Shown here one piece after another: positions 35,893 through 45,687 of a stretch of DNA of 64,000 nt (position 1 is the first letter of the stretch; every line of letters starts with the position of its first letter). Source of the DNA: Flavobacterium hiemivividum (GTDB lineage: Bacteria; Bacteroidota; Bacteroidia; Flavobacteriales; Flavobacteriaceae). The stretch is taken from positions 558,001 to 622,000 of the forward strand of contig NZ_SMFO01000001.1 of the NCBI RefSeq assembly GCF_004349145.1. Reading direction: 5' to 3'. A program made the translations under genes and the position numbers. The notes beneath the pieces are model-generated. The model was not told the origin of the DNA and made no database searches. It worked only from the letters and a program-made list of their open reading frames with translations.

Positions 35893-35916
35893 GTTATTGA
35901 TTCAGTTCAATAACTT
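35891..35916. promoter_or_regulatory. Candidate operator: 10-base inverted repeat at the aldehyde dehydrogenase promoter
   Basis: AAGTTATTGA and TCAATAACTT are exact complements separated by TTCAGT. The repeat touches the -33 TTG, a position suited to an activator or repressor. The adjacent AraC-family gene is the obvious candidate to bind it, but this is inference. Confidence 0.5.
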
Positions 35917-36008
35917 ATGAAAAACGTTCAATATAATTATAGAGCGGAAAATCAGGCAATACACGAGTAATACTTACCTTAAAATCAGCGTTATAATTTA
36001 TTTACTAT

Positions 36009-36848
36009 CTAATTAGACACTTCTGTTGGACTAATTCCAAACTTGTTTTTAAAGGCTACACTAAAGTTAGACAGGTTGTTATAGCCAATATCTAAGTAGA
36101 TATCAGATGCTTTTAAATCACCCGCTTGAAGCAGCTCTTTGGCTTTTTGTAGCCGTTTGTCTTGCAACCATTTCCCAGGAGCTTCATTGTACTCGGAAGT
36201 AAAATGACGTTTGAAAGTCGATAGACTCATGTTACATAAAAACGCAATTTCCTCTAATTTCAAATTAGAATGCACATTGCTTTCCACTATATTTTTAAAG
36301 GGCGACAGTTCTTTTGAGATTAAAGAATGCAAATAATATTCAAACTCATTTCCGTATTTGTTTAGTAAATACAGCATAATTTCTTCAAATTTCAAGACTA
36401 GTAAAGCGTCACTATAACTGTGATTTGAAAAAGTATCAGACGACAGCGAGTTGATAAACGCGGCGATATAATCATCGTTTTCAATCACAAAATACGGAAC
36501 CTCTTCCTTATAAGGTTTCACGTTATTCGTGTATTTACTTAAAAAGTCCGTTAGTTTTTTCTCTGAAAAAAAGAAAAGCTTACAATAATAAATAGCTTGT
36601 GTATCGAGTAATTCTGTCCACAACCAATTTCCCTTTTTTAAAAGCAACGATTGTTTACTGTTTACCGCCACAGAATTGTCGGCAAAATGAACTTGCTTTT
36701 TACCCACTTGTAAAAAGCTAAACATATTCATACTCAGATTGACTTTACTTTTTACGACATCGCTAACCATTTTGAAATCATAAACAAATATGTCGGCTGG
36801 TATATTCTCTTCCTGAAAAAAAATCTCAGGTATATTTTCTATTGCCAT
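36009..36848 (-). CDS. AraC-family transcriptional regulator
   Basis: 279 residues. The N-terminal about 170 residues form a cupin-like sensor region with no recognised ligand signature (ExsA-like). The C-terminal AraC DNA-binding domain carries two helix-turn-helix units: NLKLEEIAFLCNMSLSTFKRHF near residue 190, and KASDIYLDIGYNNLSNFSVAFKNKFGISP at the end. It lies upstream of the aldehyde dehydrogenase gene on the same strand, separated by about 210 bases that hold the dehydrogenase promoter. It probably controls that gene in response to an aldehyde or alcohol (inference). Confidence 0.9.
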   Translation of the reverse strand: MAIENIPEIFFQEENIPADIFVYDFKMVSDVVKSKVNLSMNMFSFLQVGKKQVHFADNSVAVNSKQSLLLKKGNWLWTELLDTQAIYYCKLFFFSEKKLTDFLSKYTNNVKPYKEEVPYFVIENDDYIAAFINSLSSDTFSNHSYSDALLVLKFEEIMLYLLNKYGNEFEYYLHSLISKELSPFKNIVESNVHSNLKLEEIAFLCNMSLSTFKRHFTSEYNEAPGKWLQDKRLQKAKELLQAGDLKASDIYLDIGYNNLSNFSVAFKNKFGISPTEVSN

Positions 36849-36932
36849 GTTGTTCTTTTTAAAAGGATAAAAATAAGAAAATCAGTTAATCTTTAAGTAC
36901 CTGAAGCCAAATCAACTACTATCGCTACCACT

Positions 36933-37877
36933 TTATTTCAATAAATAGGAAACCAATATAGATCCATAAAAATAGCCTGTATTTATTTTATTATGAAGCT
37001 CTTTACTTCGGTAGACAAAAGCGTAGGACAGGTTAAGGTTGTCTTTTCGAAATTTAAAACCCGCTTCTCCATTGAACCGAATGGGAATCAAATCAAAAGT
37101 CACTGGACTATTATCATTAATTAAACCGCCTTGAATTGTGGCATCATAAACCTGATATCTAATACTGGGAGCAATATAAAAATAAAACTCTGGCTCCAGT
37201 TTCCGAGATTCACTACTAACTGAGGCTCCATAGATATTAGAGTCATAAATAGGTGCTAATTTTTCGAAACCTATTCGAGACAAAAAACCAGCAGAAAAAC
37301 CTGTAAAAACTGTTCCTAAATCGGCTTCAGATTGAAAATTAAAATCGACATAATTACTTTCCTTGCTAACGAACAACTTCTTAGCAAACATGAAATGAGT
37401 TTGAACAGCCACGCTATTTGCAACTTGAGTTTCCCAACCAAAGACAGGCTTATATTTAAAGAATTTGTGAAAACTTCTTTGTGTTTCTTCCGCAAATGAT
37501 TTATTTCCTACAACGCCCAATACTATTCCGCCTTTAAAAACTGATTCGTTTTGGAAAAACAAACTCTTGCCGACACCTCCAAAAAGGTAACCTGCAAAAG
37601 GCCGGTCAATTACCGCTACCGCTCCCTTATTTATGAATTTAGGATTATAGATGTATTGCCCCATTGTTAACTCAACAACCTTTTTTCGTACTTTCTCGTC
37701 AGTATCCTTAACTAGAAACCGATAAAAAAGTTCAATACCATTCGTATAGTACTTATCATTCTTTGAAGAAGTATATAAATCGTTTTCAGTTATTAGACCT
37801 ATTTCTCTTGTCCTACTTTGCCCAAAAACAAAAGTAGCAACCATAAATAAGAAAATAATATAAGTCCTTTTTGTCAC
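36933..37877 (-). CDS. lpxR: Lipid A 3'-O-deacylase LpxR-like outer-membrane protein
   Basis: 314 residues with a signal peptide (TKRTYIIFLFMVATFVFGQ). The family motif reads ENDLYTSSKNDKYYTNGIELFYRF at about residues 29-52, as in LpxR (DUF2219), where the Asn/Asp residues bind calcium at the active site. The rest is a 12-stranded barrel type, with alternating strands ending in YFYGSILVSYLLK. LpxR removes the 3' acyloxyacyl chain of lipid A in the outer membrane. It begins three bases after mtgA, in an envelope operon. The activity itself is inferred. Confidence 0.85.
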   Translation of the reverse strand: MTKRTYIIFLFMVATFVFGQSRTREIGLITENDLYTSSKNDKYYTNGIELFYRFLVKDTDEKVRKKVVELTMGQYIYNPKFINKGAVAVIDRPFAGYLFGGVGKSLFFQNESVFKGGIVLGVVGNKSFAEETQRSFHKFFKYKPVFGWETQVANSVAVQTHFMFAKKLFVSKESNYVDFNFQSEADLGTVFTGFSAGFLSRIGFEKLAPIYDSNIYGASVSSESRKLEPEFYFYIAPSIRYQVYDATIQGGLINDNSPVTFDLIPIRFNGEAGFKFRKDNLNLSYAFVYRSKELHNKINTGYFYGSILVSYLLK

Positions 37878-37880
37878 GTT

Positions 37881-38624
37881 TTAATATTCAATTTTCCCTA
37901 CAGTTCGCATGACGCGCATTATTTTTGTCTTTCTATTATTGATGTATGACGACGAACTCGTGGCAGTAAATTTTCTAGGGCTAGGTAAAATAGCAGCTAT
38001 ACCAGCCGCTTGAATAGGCGTAAGATTTTTAGCATCTTTTCTATACCAATGTTCAGCCGCCGCTTGAGCGCCATAAATACCCGTTCCCATTTCGATACTG
38101 TTCAAATACACTTCCATGATACGTTCTTTGCCCCAGATTACCTCAATAAGAACTGTGAAATAAGCTTCTAATCCTTTGCGCAAGTAACTGCGTCCTTGCC
38201 ATAAGAAAACATTTTTCGCTGTTTGTTGCGATATCGTGCTTCCGCCTTTTATTTTTCGACCTCGTTCATTGCCTTTGTATGCTTTTTGCATCGCCTTAAA
38301 ATCAAAACCATTGTGAAGTAAAAAAGTACCGTCCTCACTAGCAACAACAGCTTTTTGTAAATTCATCGAAATATTCTCGAGAGGTTCCCAGTCATGGCTA
38401 AATGAATTTTCTTTGCCGGCAGAGATATTTTCAACACTTCGCACCACCATTAAAGGCGTGAAGACAACGGGAACAAATTTATAAAATACCACAAAAAATA
38501 AAGAGATCCCAAAGAACCACAACATCATCTTAAATAAAAACCGACTTAGTTTACTCATAAAACTTGTTGATTGTTTTCTTACCGGTTTTTTAGCGGTTTT
38601 CCTTTGTACTATTCGTGTTGCCAT
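37881..38624 (-). CDS. mtgA: Monofunctional peptidoglycan transglycosylase MtgA
   Basis: Polymerises glycan strands from lipid II. 247 residues from ATG 38624, whose A is shared with the stop of the upstream FAD gene (TAATG). The N-terminus is basic (ATRIVQRKTAKKPVRK), and one membrane helix lies at about residues 30-52. The GT51 domain has the catalytic EDGTFLLHNGFDFKAM, then KIKGGSTISQQTAKNVFLW, and KERIMEVYLNSIEMGTGIYGAQAAAEHW. No transpeptidase domain is present. Confidence 0.95.
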   Translation of the reverse strand: MATRIVQRKTAKKPVRKQSTSFMSKLSRFLFKMMLWFFGISLFFVVFYKFVPVVFTPLMVVRSVENISAGKENSFSHDWEPLENISMNLQKAVVASEDGTFLLHNGFDFKAMQKAYKGNERGRKIKGGSTISQQTAKNVFLWQGRSYLRKGLEAYFTVLIEVIWGKERIMEVYLNSIEMGTGIYGAQAAAEHWYRKDAKNLTPIQAAGIAAILPSPRKFTATSSSSYINNRKTKIMRVMRTVGKIEY

Positions 38625-39736
38625 TATATTAAATCTGCTAATTCTGTTCCTATTAAACTTCCTATTGCCACTCCCATTCCACCTAATCGTACTCCACAAT
38701 ACACGTTCTCCGATAATTGAGAAACGATAGGATTCTTGCTGTTGCCAATACCCATGATACCGCTCCAGCGATGGGCAATCTCAAACTTTTGATTGGGCAA
38801 AATTACTTCTTTTAATAATTGTTCCAATTTATTTTGTACTATTTCTGTTTGTGCAAATTCAGTAGTGGTTTCTGCGTCGAAATCAAGGTTTCTGCCACCT
38901 CCCAATAATATTCGATCTCCAATATTTCTAAAGTAATAGTATCCTCGATCTAAATGAAATGTTCCTTTTATATCTAAATTCTCAATAGGTTTAGTAATTA
39001 AAACTTGTGCTCTGGCAGGCTTTACTGCTCCATCCGTTAATTTACCTGAAAAACCATTAGTGGCAAACAAAACCTTTTTAGACAAAAAGCTAAAATCATT
39101 TAAAACCACTTCCACATCTTCTCCTTTGTCTAAAAAAGCGGTAACCGCTTGCTGATTTAAAATCAATATATTACTAGAAATAGCTTGTCGCAACAACTCT
39201 TGCATCATATTTCCAGTATCAATTTGAGCTTCGAATGGATTAAAAATCAAATGTTCCCGAACACCATTAAAACCAAAACGATCTATTTCTTTGGCAAACA
39301 CATCCGATCTAAAAAGAGGTTTCAGAATCTCATTAATAAACGGTAATCTATTTGCACACTCGTTATAGCAACTTTCATCTTCGTTTAAAAACAATTCATA
39401 TCCGCCGAAAGGCTTGAAATCTATCGCTTCATCTCCCAGGCGTTTCCGCAATAGCCGAAGTCCTTCCCAACGTTTGCTAACCAGTTGAAAAACCTCTTCC
39501 TCTGAATGCGATTTTAAGTCGTCAATAATCTCAGAAATACTTCCAAAACAAGCAAAACCAGCATTTTTAGTACTCGCTCCATGTGGCAACATTCCTTTTT
39601 CTAGTACTAGTATTTTACTTTCCGGGTACTTTTCGCGCAAGCGCAAAGCAGCATGTAACCCTACAATTCCGCTTCCTACGACCGTATAATCTACTTTTGT
39701 AAACCAATTTTTTAATTCCCAATAACTAAGCTGCAT
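38624..39736 (-). CDS. FAD-dependent oxidoreductase, DAO family
   Basis: 370 residues. The N-terminal FAD motif YTVVGSGIVGLHAALRLREKYP is followed by ILVLEKGMLPHGASTKNAGFACFGS, the DadA/glycine-oxidase-like signature with the Ser-Thr-Lys-Asn-Ala-Gly loop. The C-terminal part holds HRWSGIMGIGNSKNPIV and CGVRLGGMGVAIGSLIG. It probably oxidises an amino acid or other amine, but the substrate is unknown. It heads an operon with mtgA and lpxR; the functional link to envelope genes is unclear. Confidence 0.85.
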   Translation of the reverse strand: MQLSYWELKNWFTKVDYTVVGSGIVGLHAALRLREKYPESKILVLEKGMLPHGASTKNAGFACFGSISEIIDDLKSHSEEEVFQLVSKRWEGLRLLRKRLGDEAIDFKPFGGYELFLNEDESCYNECANRLPFINEILKPLFRSDVFAKEIDRFGFNGVREHLIFNPFEAQIDTGNMMQELLRQAISSNILILNQQAVTAFLDKGEDVEVVLNDFSFLSKKVLFATNGFSGKLTDGAVKPARAQVLITKPIENLDIKGTFHLDRGYYYFRNIGDRILLGGGRNLDFDAETTTEFAQTEIVQNKLEQLLKEVILPNQKFEIAHRWSGIMGIGNSKNPIVSQLSENVYCGVRLGGMGVAIGSLIGTELADLI

Positions 39737-39892
39737 CTGAATAATTTTTATAAAAATAATATTTTTAGTCTAGTAAACAGCCATGAAACACTCTTTATTA
39801 CTCTAGTGATTATTGAAAAGAGTTAACATAATCCTTTGGCTGTATTTAGATTATTATTGTAATTTAGAAGCTTAAATTTTAGCAAATAATTT

Positions 39893-41794
39893 ATGAAAAA
39901 AATACTTCTTACAACCCTAACAATGATGAGCTTAAACGCCATGGCCCAGAACGTAATGACTCCCGAAACCCTATGGAAATTAGGCCGAGTGAGCGCCGTT
40001 GGTATTTCTAAGGACACTAAAAATGTAGTTTACAAGGTGACTACGCCTTCTATCGAAGAAAATAAATCTAGTTCAAAATTCTATATCGTTCCAGTAACTG
40101 GTGGAAATCCGACTGAAGTTAAAGAAACAAAAGACTTGTTAAAAGACAAAAATATTTCGCCTGACGGAAAATATATTGTCTATAGCGAAGAAGTGAAGAT
40201 CAGCAACGTTCATGGAAAAGATTTCTATCCTAATTTGGAAAAATCAGAAGTTCAAATCTACGATGGCTTAGACTACCGCCATTGGGACACTTGGAACGAG
40301 GGAAAATACAACCACGTCCATTATAAAGAAAACCGTGAAGATGCAGTAGGAACTGACATAATGGGGAATGAACAATTTGACAGTCCGCAAAAACCTTTCG
40401 GTGGTGATGAAGATTACATCTGGTCGCCAGACAGTAAACAAATAATTTATGTTAGTAAGAAAAAATCTGGAACCCAGTATGCTGTTTCGACTAACACTAA
40501 TATTTTTGAATACAGTCTAGAAACCGGACTTACTACTAATAGAACTGAAGAAAATCTTGGTTACGATATGGCTCCTCAATTTTCTCCAGCTGGTCACTTG
40601 ACTTGGTTGCAGATGAAACGTGATGGATATGAAGCCGATAAAAACGACATCATAGTTGATTACAATGGTGCGAAAATGAATTTAACGGCAGCCTGGGACG
40701 GTACAGTGGACAGCTATTTATGGAGTAAAGACGGTAAAAAAATCTATTTTGCAGCTGCAGTCGATGGTACAAAACAACTTTTTGAAGTCAATTTCCCGGG
40801 TCGTACTAGAATTGCGGTTCAGGTTCAACAGCTTACCAAAGGTGATTTTGATATCAATGACTTAGTTGGATTTGCAGGGAATAGTATTATTGTTACCAGA
40901 GGCGATATGAACCATGCTTCGGAGATTTATTCCTTGGATCTAAAGAAAAATACTTGGAAACAAATCACAAATGTAAATAAGGAAACTTATGATTCCTTGG
41001 CGTTAAGCAAAACCGAAAAAAGATATGTGACCACAACTGACGGCAAAAAAATGTTAGTTTGGGTTATTCTCCCTCCTAATTTTGACGCTACCAAAAAATA
41101 CCCAACACTTTTATATTGCCAAGGAGGACCACAAAGCGCCTTGACACAATTCTATTCTTTCCGTTGGAATTTTCAGTTGATGGCTGCAAATGGATATATA
41201 GTAGTAGCACCAAATCGTCGTGGAATGCCAGGACATGGAGTGGAATGGAATGAACAAATTAGTAAAGACTGGGGCGGACAAGTAATGGACGATTATCTTT
41301 CGGCGATTGATGATGTCGCTAAAGAAAGTTATGTTGACAAAGACCGTTTGGGCTGCGTTGGCGCGAGCTATGGTGGATATTCGGCATTCTATTTAGCCGG
41401 AATTCACAACAACCGATTCAAAACTTTCATTGCTCATGACGGTGTATTTAACACCCAAAGCATGTTTGGTACAACTGAGGAAGTTTTCTTTAGCAACTGG
41501 GATTTTGGTGGTGCTTACTGGGAAAAAGATAATATTGCAGCACAAAAAACCTACACTACATTCAATCCCATTAATCTAGTAGATAAATGGAACTCGCCAA
41601 TCCTGATTATACAAGGTGGAAAGGATTTCCGTGTGCCAATAGGACAAGGACAAGAAGCTTTTCAAGCAGCACAATTGCGTGGTATAAAAAGTAGATTTCT
41701 TTATTTCCCTGAAGAAAACCATTGGGTTTTGAAACCACAAAATGCCCAAGTTTGGCAAAAAGAATTCTTCAAATGGCTTAAAGAAACATTATAA
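39893..41794 (+). CDS. S9-family secreted peptidase (prolyl oligopeptidase/acylaminoacyl peptidase type)
   Basis: 633 residues. The signal peptide MKKILLTTLTMMSLNAMAQ is removed to leave a periplasmic or exported enzyme. Residues about 25-370 form a beta-propeller with WD40/TolB-like repeats (SPDGKYIVYS, SPDSKQIIYVS, SKDGKKIYFAA). The C-terminal alpha/beta hydrolase has the nucleophile motif GASYGGYSAF (Ser about 491), the Asp in IIQGGKDFRVP, and the His in EENHWVLKP (about 606). It cleaves short peptides from the N-terminus or at Pro/Ala. Confidence 0.93.
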   Translation: MKKILLTTLTMMSLNAMAQNVMTPETLWKLGRVSAVGISKDTKNVVYKVTTPSIEENKSSSKFYIVPVTGGNPTEVKETKDLLKDKNISPDGKYIVYSEEVKISNVHGKDFYPNLEKSEVQIYDGLDYRHWDTWNEGKYNHVHYKENREDAVGTDIMGNEQFDSPQKPFGGDEDYIWSPDSKQIIYVSKKKSGTQYAVSTNTNIFEYSLETGLTTNRTEENLGYDMAPQFSPAGHLTWLQMKRDGYEADKNDIIVDYNGAKMNLTAAWDGTVDSYLWSKDGKKIYFAAAVDGTKQLFEVNFPGRTRIAVQVQQLTKGDFDINDLVGFAGNSIIVTRGDMNHASEIYSLDLKKNTWKQITNVNKETYDSLALSKTEKRYVTTTDGKKMLVWVILPPNFDATKKYPTLLYCQGGPQSALTQFYSFRWNFQLMAANGYIVVAPNRRGMPGHGVEWNEQISKDWGGQVMDDYLSAIDDVAKESYVDKDRLGCVGASYGGYSAFYLAGIHNNRFKTFIAHDGVFNTQSMFGTTEEVFFSNWDFGGAYWEKDNIAAQKTYTTFNPINLVDKWNSPILIIQGGKDFRVPIGQGQEAFQAAQLRGIKSRFLYFPEENHWVLKPQNAQVWQKEFFKWLKETL

Positions 41795-41878
41795 AACCAT
41801 TACGCTTTTTTAAACTAAAATTAGCAAGTAACAATTTTGTTGTTTTGCATACCAACATTAAAATTCAAATAATAGAAC

Positions 41879-43075
41879 ATGTACAAATTTCCAATTAAAA
41901 GTCTTTTTATTGCCTCGACTTTCCTATTAGGCATAAACAGTATTTCAGCACAAGATGGCCTTGTCAATTCCCTAAAAATTAATGCAAGCGAAAAAAGCAA
42001 AGAAAGCTTCAAATTCACAGAAATAATCGACCTAGCGAATACTTCGATAAAAAACCAAGGTTCTTCAGGAACTTGCTGGAGTTATTGCACTAATTCTTAT
42101 TTGGAATCAGAAATGATCCGCCTCGGAAAGCAACCCGTTGAGTTATCTCAAATTTATTCAGCTCGTAATGTTTATATCGAAAAAGGGAAAAATTATGTAC
42201 GCATGCATGGAGCAGTAACTCTAGGCGACGGTGGTGCTTTGCATGATGTAATCAATATGTATGCTAAATACGGAGCCTTACCACAAGAGCTTTACACTGG
42301 TTTAAATTACGGAACGTCTAAAAATAAGTTTGCCGAAATGGGAGCTCTTATGGAAGGTGTATTGGCCGCAACTGTAAAAAATCCAAACGGAGAGTTGACT
42401 CCCAATTGGGAAAAAGCATATACTGCTGTAATCGATTCTTACTTAGGACAAGTTCCTGAGTCGTTTAACTACAAAGGAAAAAATTACACTCCACAAACAT
42501 TTGCAAAAGAAGTAGTAGGAATAAATCCTGCTGATTACATCGAGATTTCTTCGTTCACAGACTCTCCTTATTATGCAAAATCGATGTTGATGGTTCCTGA
42601 CAATTGGTCTTTCGACCTAATCTATAATGTACCGTTAAATGATATGACAAATATTATTGACAATGCATTAAAGAATGGATTTACCGTTGCATGGGCATCT
42701 GATGTAAGTGAAAAAAGCTTTAGCTGGAAAAACGGTGTAGCTTACGTTCCAGCGAAAAATATCGATGACATGACAGCGGCTGAGAAAGAAAACATGTTTA
42801 ATGGTCCAAAACCAGAGTTGGAAATCACTCCTGAATTACGTCAAAAAGCATTCGATAATTATCAAACTACAGATGATCATGCTATGCATATTGTAGGTCT
42901 TGCAAAGGATCAAACAGGAAAAGAATACTATGTGGTAAAAAACTCTTGGGGAACAACTAACGACTACAAAGGATACCTTTATGTTAGTAAAAACTATGTA
43001 AAATATAAGACTACCGCGTTTATGGTAAATAAAGCTGGAATTCCAGCTGATATTGCTAAAAAGCTAGGCGTGTAA
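41879..43075 (+). CDS. C1-family (papain/bleomycin-hydrolase-like) cysteine peptidase, secreted
   Basis: 398 residues. Signal peptide about residues 1-24, ending ISAQ. The oxyanion Gln60 and catalytic Cys66 lie in KNQGSSGTCWSYC. The catalytic His is in TTDDHAMHIVGLA and the Asn in VKNSWGTTNDYKGYLYV. The layout and C-terminus resemble PepC/aminopeptidase C, but with a signal peptide, as in Bacteroidota. It follows the S9 peptidase by 84 bases, suggesting joint peptide degradation outside the cytoplasm. Confidence 0.92.
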   Translation: MYKFPIKSLFIASTFLLGINSISAQDGLVNSLKINASEKSKESFKFTEIIDLANTSIKNQGSSGTCWSYCTNSYLESEMIRLGKQPVELSQIYSARNVYIEKGKNYVRMHGAVTLGDGGALHDVINMYAKYGALPQELYTGLNYGTSKNKFAEMGALMEGVLAATVKNPNGELTPNWEKAYTAVIDSYLGQVPESFNYKGKNYTPQTFAKEVVGINPADYIEISSFTDSPYYAKSMLMVPDNWSFDLIYNVPLNDMTNIIDNALKNGFTVAWASDVSEKSFSWKNGVAYVPAKNIDDMTAAEKENMFNGPKPELEITPELRQKAFDNYQTTDDHAMHIVGLAKDQTGKEYYVVKNSWGTTNDYKGYLYVSKNYVKYKTTAFMVNKAGIPADIAKKLGV

Positions 43076-43112
43076 TTTCACAATCGAGCGGCGCCTAAAA
43101 CGCACAAATTTT

Positions 43113-43198
43113 TGTCCTATGTTATTCGAAAACCAAAAAACCAATATCTTACACATTACAAGATAGAGCGATTCGAGAGTTCAAACTACACTAGGACA
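43113..43198 (+). other. Possible structured leader upstream of the hybrid kinase
   Basis: TGTCCTA (43113-43119) is complementary to TAGGACA (43192-43198). Inside, TATCTT (43145-43150) and AAGATA (43160-43165) form a hairpin around ACACATTAC. The nested arrangement could be an RNA element, but chance pairing is possible. No known class is recognised. Confidence 0.3.
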
Positions 43199-43257
43199 TT
43201 CTTTTATCAATTAAAGAATATAAAATATCTAAATTCGCCCCACATTAATTCTAAAAA

Positions 43258-45687
43258 ATGGGAAATAAAAACAGCAATATTCCCGTAAAAGTATTTATAA
43301 GCTACATCGCTCTAGCGATGCTTGTGGTTAGTGTGGGGTGGGTTTTATATACTGAAAACAAGATCTATTCTAAAATTGAAAGCGAAATTGACTTCGAAGA
43401 AAATAAGGTTTTAAAAATCAGTAAACTATTTTCAAATGTTTACGAAACAGAAAGCTTAGCTCGAAAAACAATTCAATCCAATTCAGAAGATGATTTTAAA
43501 ACCTATCTACTAAAAACGGATTCACTGCAAATTCGACTCAATTTACTAAAAAAAGTCGTATCCAGTACCTATCAGACTAAATTGCTCGACAGCGTTACCG
43601 TTTTACTTTCGGAAAAAACTAATAACATAAGGCAGCTCAGGCAAATTAAAAATAAAACAACAGACGAGGCATCTGTAAAAAATGCTATACAGGAATTAAG
43701 CATATTAGAGAACTCTTTACGCAAATTAAAACTACAAGATTTTCATTCACGACCTGAGAACCTAAGTAAATACCAATATAATGTATTGCAAAATTACGTT
43801 GATTATCTCAATCAAAACATCCCTGATGATAGCTCAAATACTTTAACAAAAAAAGCCTCTGATTCTATTTTATCTGCGTCTAAACGATTATTAAATGATG
43901 TAAAAATAGAAACTGAAAAGAAAAAAGCATCTTTAGCAATTCAAGAAAAAAAACTAATCAACAACGAAATTCTAATATCAGATCAGCTTAGAAAAGTACT
44001 TCATATAATAGAGCGAGAAATCATCGTTCACTCTTTAAAAAACAATAACGAAAGAGAAAAATCACTCAAAAGAATCAATCAAATAGTTTCTGCAGCGGCA
44101 ATCGTAGGATTATTACTCACCGTGTTTTTTTCGATACTTATTACCAGCGATTTTTCTAAAACGCAATTGTATAAAAAACAACTAGAGATTGCTAACTTTA
44201 AAGCCCGAAATTTACTTAAAAGCAGAGAACAACTCATTTCTACAGTAAGTCACGACTTAAAAACACCACTTAGTACCCTTGCCGGTTATGCTGAATTACT
44301 TAGTAATTCTGAATTAACAAACAAACAATCTTATTTTACTAATAATATTAAAAACGCATCGGAATACATTTCGAGATTAGTAAAGGATTTATTAGATTTT
44401 TCACAACTTGAAGCAGGGAAAATCAAGATCGAAAAATCTCCTTTTTCAATAAAGGAAACAATTAATGAAGTAGCCAAAAACATACAAACGGTTCACCAAC
44501 AAAAGAATATTGATCTCTTAATTACAATTGACGAAAAGCTAAATCAATCCATCATAGGTGACGAGTTTAGATTGAAGCAGGTCATAATTAATATTATAGG
44601 AAATGCTTATAAATTTACGCAACAAGGATTCATAGCAATAAACGCAACCTTAGATGCAACAAAAAAGATCGTTTTTATCAGCATTACAGATTCTGGAATT
44701 GGAATAGAAAAAGCAAGTCAAAACTTAATTTTCGAAGAATTTACTCAAGCAAATGAATCGATTGAAAAAACATTTGGTGGAACTGGTTTAGGATTATCAA
44801 TTTCGAAAAAAATTATCGCACTATTAGGTGGCGAATTGTACTTAAAGGAAAGCTCTGAAAAAGGAAGTTGTTTTGAGATTAAATTACCAATTACTTTTGC
44901 CAAATCAATCGACGAACGTATAGCAGCTCCAACTATTTACATTCCAATACAAAAAAATAAAACCATTATTGCAATTGATGACGATGCTAATTTACTTCAA
45001 TTAACAACCGAAGTTCTTAAACAACATCATACTGTGCTTTCCTTTTCTAATGCACAAGAAGCATTAGATGAAATCCGCATAAACGAGTTTGATTTACTAA
45101 TTACTGACATACAAATGCCCATAATGGATGGATTTGAATTTGTAAAAGCCATGCAAGGGAAAGAGAAGAATAATTATAAAAACCAACCTATAATTGCCGT
45201 TACTGGACGAACAGACCTAAGTGATGAAACCTATAAAAAAGCAGGTTTTACTGTAGTTCTAACTAAGCCATTTACACCTAACATTCTTCTCGAAACTATT
45301 GACGCGATTTTCTCTAAAACTTCACTTCCAGTACAAGATAAAACAATTTTCAAAACACATGAAAGACTATTTTCTTTAGCGTCTTTACGTTTATTGTTAA
45401 ATAATGATGCCGAAGCAGTAAAAAACATAATAGAATCCCTTATACATTCTACAGACGCTAACATTATAGAATTAGAAAATAATATTGAGAAACGAGAGCA
45501 GCAAAAAATAAAAGAAGTTGCTCATAAAATGGCACCGATCTTCAAGCAAATTGAAGCAACAGACGTCGCACTCATTTTAACGCAGCTCGAATCACAGAAT
45601 TTTAATTCAACTCAATTAAAAGCGCATTTATCCGATCTCAAATCGAAAATATCGGTGCTTTTTGTAGAAATAAGGAAAGTAATCTAA
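43258..45687 (+). CDS. Hybrid sensor histidine kinase with receiver and HPt domains
   Basis: 809 residues. A membrane helix (about 10-31) is followed by a long helical periplasmic sensor of about 240 residues and a second helix (VSAAAIVGLLLTVFFSILI). The HisKA box VSHDLKTPLSTL (His332) and HATPase motifs IINIIGNAYKF, DSGIGIE and GGTGLGLSISKKI follow. The receiver domain is IIAIDDDANLLQL to ITDIQMPIMDGFEF (phospho-Asp617). The C-terminus is an HPt domain with VAHKMAPIFKQIEA (His756). This is a full internal phosphorelay that needs an outside response regulator; the convergent NtrC-type gene is the obvious partner. The stops of the two genes overlap by four bases. Confidence 0.93.
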   Translation: MGNKNSNIPVKVFISYIALAMLVVSVGWVLYTENKIYSKIESEIDFEENKVLKISKLFSNVYETESLARKTIQSNSEDDFKTYLLKTDSLQIRLNLLKKVVSSTYQTKLLDSVTVLLSEKTNNIRQLRQIKNKTTDEASVKNAIQELSILENSLRKLKLQDFHSRPENLSKYQYNVLQNYVDYLNQNIPDDSSNTLTKKASDSILSASKRLLNDVKIETEKKKASLAIQEKKLINNEILISDQLRKVLHIIEREIIVHSLKNNNEREKSLKRINQIVSAAAIVGLLLTVFFSILITSDFSKTQLYKKQLEIANFKARNLLKSREQLISTVSHDLKTPLSTLAGYAELLSNSELTNKQSYFTNNIKNASEYISRLVKDLLDFSQLEAGKIKIEKSPFSIKETINEVAKNIQTVHQQKNIDLLITIDEKLNQSIIGDEFRLKQVIINIIGNAYKFTQQGFIAINATLDATKKIVFISITDSGIGIEKASQNLIFEEFTQANESIEKTFGGTGLGLSISKKIIALLGGELYLKESSEKGSCFEIKLPITFAKSIDERIAAPTIYIPIQKNKTIIAIDDDANLLQLTTEVLKQHHTVLSFSNAQEALDEIRINEFDLLITDIQMPIMDGFEFVKAMQGKEKNNYKNQPIIAVTGRTDLSDETYKKAGFTVVLTKPFTPNILLETIDAIFSKTSLPVQDKTIFKTHERLFSLASLRLLLNNDAEAVKNIIESLIHSTDANIIELENNIEKREQQKIKEVAHKMAPIFKQIEATDVALILTQLESQNFNSTQLKAHLSDLKSKISVLFVEIRKVI

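Noticed and set aside
43084..43100. GG-N10-GC spacing upstream of the hybrid kinase, like a sigma-54 promoter
   Set aside because: CGGCGC...ACGCA differs from the consensus at about four positions and is about 160 bases from the start codon.
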